A DNA stretch of 64,000 bases from CATQHW01 sp965243545 (lineage in GTDB: Bacteria; Spirochaetota; Spirochaetia; SZUA-6; Bin103), in the NCBI GenBank assembly GCA_965243545.1, contig OZ251573.1, forward strand, positions 62,001-126,000, read 5' to 3'. Below are positions 61,156-64,000 of the stretch, piece by piece. Positions within the stretch are counted from its first letter, which is position 1; each line of letters starts with the position of its first letter. The position numbers and the translations under genes were made by a program. The notes below the pieces were generated by a model. That model was not told where the DNA came from. It did no database searches and worked only from the letters and a program-made list of their open reading frames with translations.

Positions 61156-62256
61156 GTGCGCGAGCGGGCCGATGCGGTCGCCGCGGCGCTGGCCGGCGCT
61201 GACGGCGGCGCCGGCGTCGACGCGCTGCTCTGCCTGCACGCCGAGTCGCTGCCGCGGCCGAACGTCCGGTATCTGAGCGGCTTTACCGGCAGCACGGCGG
61301 CGTTGCTGGTCGCTGGCGGCCACCGCGTGCTGATCACGGACGGGCGCTACCGGGAGCAGGCCGCCGCCGAGTGCCCGGACTGGGAGGTGGAGGTACTCCC
61401 GCCCGGCGGCGTCGACGTCGCGGCGATCGGCGAGTGCTGCCGGGCGCGCGGGTTCGCGCGCGTCGGCTACGAGCCGCACGGGATCACCGCCGGCAAGCTG
61501 GACCAGCTGCGCGCCGCTGACGGCGTTATGTTCGCGCCGGCCGGCGGGCTGGTGGAGGCGCTGCGCCGGCGCAAGGGGCCGGACGAGATCGCCGCCATCC
61601 GGGCTGCCGCCCGGATCGTCGACGCCGCCCTGGAAGCGACCGCCGGCGTGGCGCGCGCCGGCGCGTCCGAGCGCGACCTGGCGCTGGAGCTCGACGTGCA
61701 GATGCGGCGGCGCGGCGCGGAGGAGCCCGCCTTCACCACCATCGTCGCCTCCGGTCCGCGCAACGCCATACCGCACGCGCTCCCCTCCGACCGCCGGCTG
61801 GCCGCCGGCGATCTGGTGTGCATCGACTGCGGGGCCGTCGTGGACGGCTATCGCAGCGACCTGACGCGCGTCTGGGTGGTGGGCGAGCCGGACGCCGAGC
61901 AGCGGCGCGCGCACGCGGCGGTGCTCCGGGCGCATGACCGGGCGCTCGCCCTGGTGCGGCCGGGCGCGGGCGGCGACGAGATCAACGCCGCCGCCCGCGC
62001 GGCGCTTGCCGACGCCGGGATGGAAGACTGGTGGCGGCACGGCGTCGGCCACGGCGTCGGTCTGGAAATCCACGAAGCGCCGAGCCTGCGCGTCGGCGCC
62101 GGCGCCGAGCTGGCCGCCGGCGACGTGCTGACGATCGAACCGGGCGCCTACCGGCCCGGGTGGGGCGGGGTGCGGATCGAGGATCTGGTGCTGGTGACGG
62201 ACACCGGCGCCCGCACGCTCAGCGCCGCCCCGGCCGATCTGCGGGTGATCGGCTGA
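61156..62256 (+). CDS. M24-family Xaa-Pro aminopeptidase-like peptidase
   Basis: 366 residues. An N-terminal creatinase-type domain (PNVRYLSGFTGSTAALLV) is followed by the pita-bread catalytic domain. The five metal ligands are visible: Asp in VCIDCGAVVDGY, Asp in SDLTRVW, His in GVGHGVGLEIHE, Glu in TIEPGAY and Glu in GVRIEDLVL. It removes N-terminal residues before proline from short peptides. The GTG start 61156 is coupled to the VKOR-DsbA gene. Ribosome site is weak. Confidence 0.93.
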   Translation: MRERADAVAAALAGADGGAGVDALLCLHAESLPRPNVRYLSGFTGSTAALLVAGGHRVLITDGRYREQAAAECPDWEVEVLPPGGVDVAAIGECCRARGFARVGYEPHGITAGKLDQLRAADGVMFAPAGGLVEALRRRKGPDEIAAIRAAARIVDAALEATAGVARAGASERDLALELDVQMRRRGAEEPAFTTIVASGPRNAIPHALPSDRRLAAGDLVCIDCGAVVDGYRSDLTRVWVVGEPDAEQRRAHAAVLRAHDRALALVRPGAGGDEINAAARAALADAGMEDWWRHGVGHGVGLEIHEAPSLRVGAGAELAAGDVLTIEPGAYRPGWGGVRIEDLVLVTDTGARTLSAAPADLRVIG

Positions 62257-62286
62257 GGCCAAGCTGCCCGCCCGGCCGGAGCGTGG

Positions 62287-62760
62287 TCAGGAAATGACGA
62301 TCTGGACCCGGTGGCCGGACTCCTCGTCCTTGTAGTCCAGGACTTCGCACGGCTCGCCGGCCCGCAACGCCTCCCGAATGCGGTTGATGTCGACGCCGTG
62401 CTCGCCGAGCACCGCCGCCGCCGGCAGGTCGAACAGCGGAAGCGCGAACCGGGCGAGCTGCAACGGCAGCACCAGCGTGACCAGATGGCCGTCCGCGGTG
62501 GCAAGCGCGATGCGCACCTGCAGCTCATCGGAGGAGGAGGCCGACGACGCGGCGACCGCCTCCGCCGTCGCCGCCGTCGGCGCGGAGCGCCCGGACGGCC
62601 CCCGCGAACGGCCGGACGTCTCCTCGTCGCCGCCGAGCGCGGTGAGCAGGCGCGCCCCCTCGTCCGCCGTAATCGTGCCCTGCTCCACCATCCGCAGCAC
62701 CTGCTGCCGCTCGTCGCTGAACATGCGCAGCAAATGCTGCCGCTCTTCACTCGAAGCCAT
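62287..62760 (-). CDS. SHOCT-like domain protein of unknown function
   Basis: 157 residues. The N-terminus EERQHLLRMFSDERQQVLRMVEQGTITADEGARLLTAL contains the short helical unit (ILxMVExGxITxxEAxxLL) common at the start of adhesin-like and anti-sigma-like proteins. A Ser/Ala/Arg-rich linker follows, then a small alpha/beta domain (LQVRIALATADGHLVTLVLPLQLARF to VLDYKDEESGHRVQIVIS). No membrane helix. It converges on the M24 gene and is divergent from the next gene. Function not known. Confidence 0.6.
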   Translation of the reverse strand: MASSEERQHLLRMFSDERQQVLRMVEQGTITADEGARLLTALGGDEETSGRSRGPSGRSAPTAATAEAVAASSASSSDELQVRIALATADGHLVTLVLPLQLARFALPLFDLPAAAVLGEHGVDINRIREALRAGEPCEVLDYKDEESGHRVQIVIS

Positions 62761-62865
62761 CGGTCACCCCCTGCGGCACAGTGTAGCGCGGAATGCGCCG
62801 GCTCGCCAAACCGGGGCGCCGGCCGCTCGACGGCACCGCGCCGCTGCGCCGATAGTACTACCGTC

Positions 62866-63282
62866 ATGGAACTGACGGAACTGATCGCCCGGGCGCCGTG
62901 GCGGGAAGCGGTCACCTACCGGGACAGCTGGCCGCACGAGTACGTGCTGCTGCGCAAGGACCGGCAGCGGGACCTGCTGGCGGCGGTCCGCGCCCGGATG
63001 CTGGCCGGAGAAGGGGTCACCGGCCAATTCTTCGGCTACGTCAAGCCGTACCTCTTCATCGGCGACTACAAGTACTGGTTCATGACTCCTCCCGATCGGA
63101 TCGACCCCGACGGGCAGGACGAAATCGTGTTGAACCGGGCCGCGCTCTACCGCGACCGGCGCGACTTCACCATCCAGCCGGGCGATACCGGCAAGCGGGA
63201 GGACTACCCGTCCGCCCCGGCCCGCGCGGGCGTGCTACACTCACCGCGCCGGCCCGCAGCCGAGCAAGAAGAAGGCAGGTAA
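62866..63282 (+). CDS. Conserved hypothetical protein preceding Ku
   Basis: 138 residues, soluble. The sequence LTELIARAPWREAVTYRDSWPHEYVL, then GEGVTGQFFGYVKPYLFIGDYKYWFMT and LNRAALYRDRRDFTIQPGDTG, is one I have seen in several GC-rich bacteria, but without a named function. The YWFMT and IQPGDTG segments look strongly conserved. Its stop is four bases before the Ku start, so the two are an operon; a role in DNA-end handling is inference. The last 25 residues (Pro/Ala/Glu) vary. Confidence 0.65.
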   Translation: MELTELIARAPWREAVTYRDSWPHEYVLLRKDRQRDLLAAVRARMLAGEGVTGQFFGYVKPYLFIGDYKYWFMTPPDRIDPDGQDEIVLNRAALYRDRRDFTIQPGDTGKREDYPSAPARAGVLHSPRRPAAEQEEGR

Positions 63283-63286
63283 CACG

Positions 63287-64000
63287 ATGGCTCCACGGTC
63301 AAGCTGGAAGGCGTTTCTCAAGCTGAGCCTGGTCTCCGTGCCGGTGCGCGGCTTCACCGCGTCCAAGTCGGGCCGCGACGTCCGGTTGAATCAGCTCCAC
63401 AAGGACTGCAACACGCGCGTCAAGTACCAGAAGGTGTGCCCGGAGCACGGCGAGTTGTCGTCCGACCAGATCGTCAAGGGGTACGAGCACAGCAAGGGCG
63501 AGTACGTGATCATCGCCGATGACGAGCTGGAGAAGCTGCGCACGGAGAACGACCACTCGATCAGCATCGAGGGGTTCATCCCGCCGGACGCGGTCGACCC
63601 GGTCTATCACGCCGGCCGCACCTACTACCTGGTTCCCGACGGCGCGCCGGGGCAGAAGCCGTACGCGCTGCTGCACCGGGGTATGCGCGAAAACGGCGTC
63701 CACGCGCTGGCGCACGTCGTGATCGGCGGGCGCGAGCAGATCGTGCTGCTGCGGCCGATCGGCGACCTGCTGGGGCTCACGGTGCTGTACCACCACGCCA
63801 AGGTGCAGTCGGCGGAGGCGCTGGGCGATGAGGTCGTCGGCGTGGAGGTGACCGACGAAGAGATGACGCTGGCCAACACCCTGATCGGCGCCTCCCGCAT
63901 GGAGAAGTTCGATCTCTCCTCCTACGAGGACCGGTACCACGCCAGGCTGACCGAGCTGATCCGCATGAAGGTCGAAGGCCAGGAGGTGGTGCAGGCCGAG
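63287..64000 (+). CDS. ku: Ku protein, non-homologous end joining (partial, runs off window)
   Basis: 238 residues are visible. SSWKAFLKLSLVSVPVRGF is the bacterial Ku beginning; LHKDCNTRVKYQKVCPEHGEL, VKGYEHSKGEYVIIADDELEKL and IEGFIPPDAVDPVY and the YLVPDG segment are typical of the DNA-encircling barrel, and LSSYEDRYHARLTELIRMKVEG starts the C-terminal arm. Ku homodimers hold broken DNA ends and recruit ligase LigD. No ligD gene is in the window; it may lie just beyond the edge. Ribosome site around aaggcagg precedes ATG 63287. Confidence 0.95.
   Translation, partial: MAPRSSWKAFLKLSLVSVPVRGFTASKSGRDVRLNQLHKDCNTRVKYQKVCPEHGELSSDQIVKGYEHSKGEYVIIADDELEKLRTENDHSISIEGFIPPDAVDPVYHAGRTYYLVPDGAPGQKPYALLHRGMRENGVHALAHVVIGGREQIVLLRPIGDLLGLTVLYHHAKVQSAEALGDEVVGVEVTDEEMTLANTLIGASRMEKFDLSSYEDRYHARLTELIRMKVEGQEVVQAE

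Overview
This is a 64 kb, very GC-rich, densely packed bacterial chromosome segment. It has no rRNA, CRISPR array or recognisable insertion sequence. Several markers suggest a Spirochaetota-like organism: a FlgM-type anti-sigma-28 protein of the form I associate with spirochaetes, a pyrophosphate-dependent phosphofructokinase next to a membrane pyrophosphatase, LplB/YtcP/LipO-type transport genes, and an orphan HisA. The three phytanoyl-CoA-dioxygenase-like genes and the glycosidase/ABC-transporter clusters fit a host-associated or marine lifestyle. That assignment is inference; no marker gene here settles it. Intact coding genes cover nearly everything, and no gene-free stretch exceeds about 300 bases.

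Layout. 1-4.6 kb (minus): a five-gene catabolic operon (SelA-like PLP enzyme, beta-propeller, Gfo/Idh/MocA oxidoreductase, FMN hydroxyacid dehydrogenase, isoaspartyl-peptidase-type asparaginase cut by the window edge). 4.7-6.7 kb (plus): a PhyH oxygenase and a GH130-like propeller. 6.7-17 kb (minus): two interleaved ABC importers, a dipeptide-type and a LplB/YtcP/LipO-type, sharing one visible ATPase, plus a second glycosidase. 17-22 kb: D-aminoacylase, coiled-coil membrane protein, tRNA-Leu, Hsp70-like protein, PH-like membrane protein. 22.2-24.5 kb: hppA. 24.5-30.6 kb (minus): ctpA, rsmE, an NtrC-like regulator, a STAS/zinc-ribbon protein, YbjN, pspA and a degenerate response regulator, an apparent envelope-stress locus. 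30.7-39.1 kb: lgt, tRNA-Val, a polyprenol/DAG-kinase-like gene, PPi-PFK, galU, GT2, aroK, hisA, ptsN, peroxiredoxin, tRNA-Ala and an HpcH/HpaI aldolase. 39.2-44.4 kb (minus): a small membrane protein with lspA and a Nif3 protein, flgM, and a compact folate operon (folE, folB-DHPS fusion, folK, pteridine-reductase-like SDR). 44.5-46.9 kb: mdh and fumC.

46.9-56.9 kb is a defence island in decay. It carries an intact-looking AAA ATPase/TOPRIM-like pair. Around it are the ruins of a type I restriction system: hsdM has lost its AdoMet motif and its frame, hsdS is truncated and joined directly to a YgjP-type metallopeptidase, and hsdR is absent. The island also holds a large STAND/NACHT-like protein with no P-loop and a late frameshift, a chimeric DUF433 antitoxin-like gene, and a coiled-coil protein with a PD-(D/E)XK-like end. 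57-64 kb: small membrane proteins, DUF2277, two more PhyH enzymes, a VKOR-DsbA fusion, an M24 peptidase and the start of a Ku gene.

Two themes recur. Neighbouring genes are very often coupled through ATGA or GTGA overlaps. Short tandem repeats of 15 or 18 nt, mostly in frame, sit inside or beside otherwise ordinary housekeeping genes (rsmE, lgt, folK, folB, and upstream of the degenerate response regulator). The folK and folB repeats share the same core sequence.
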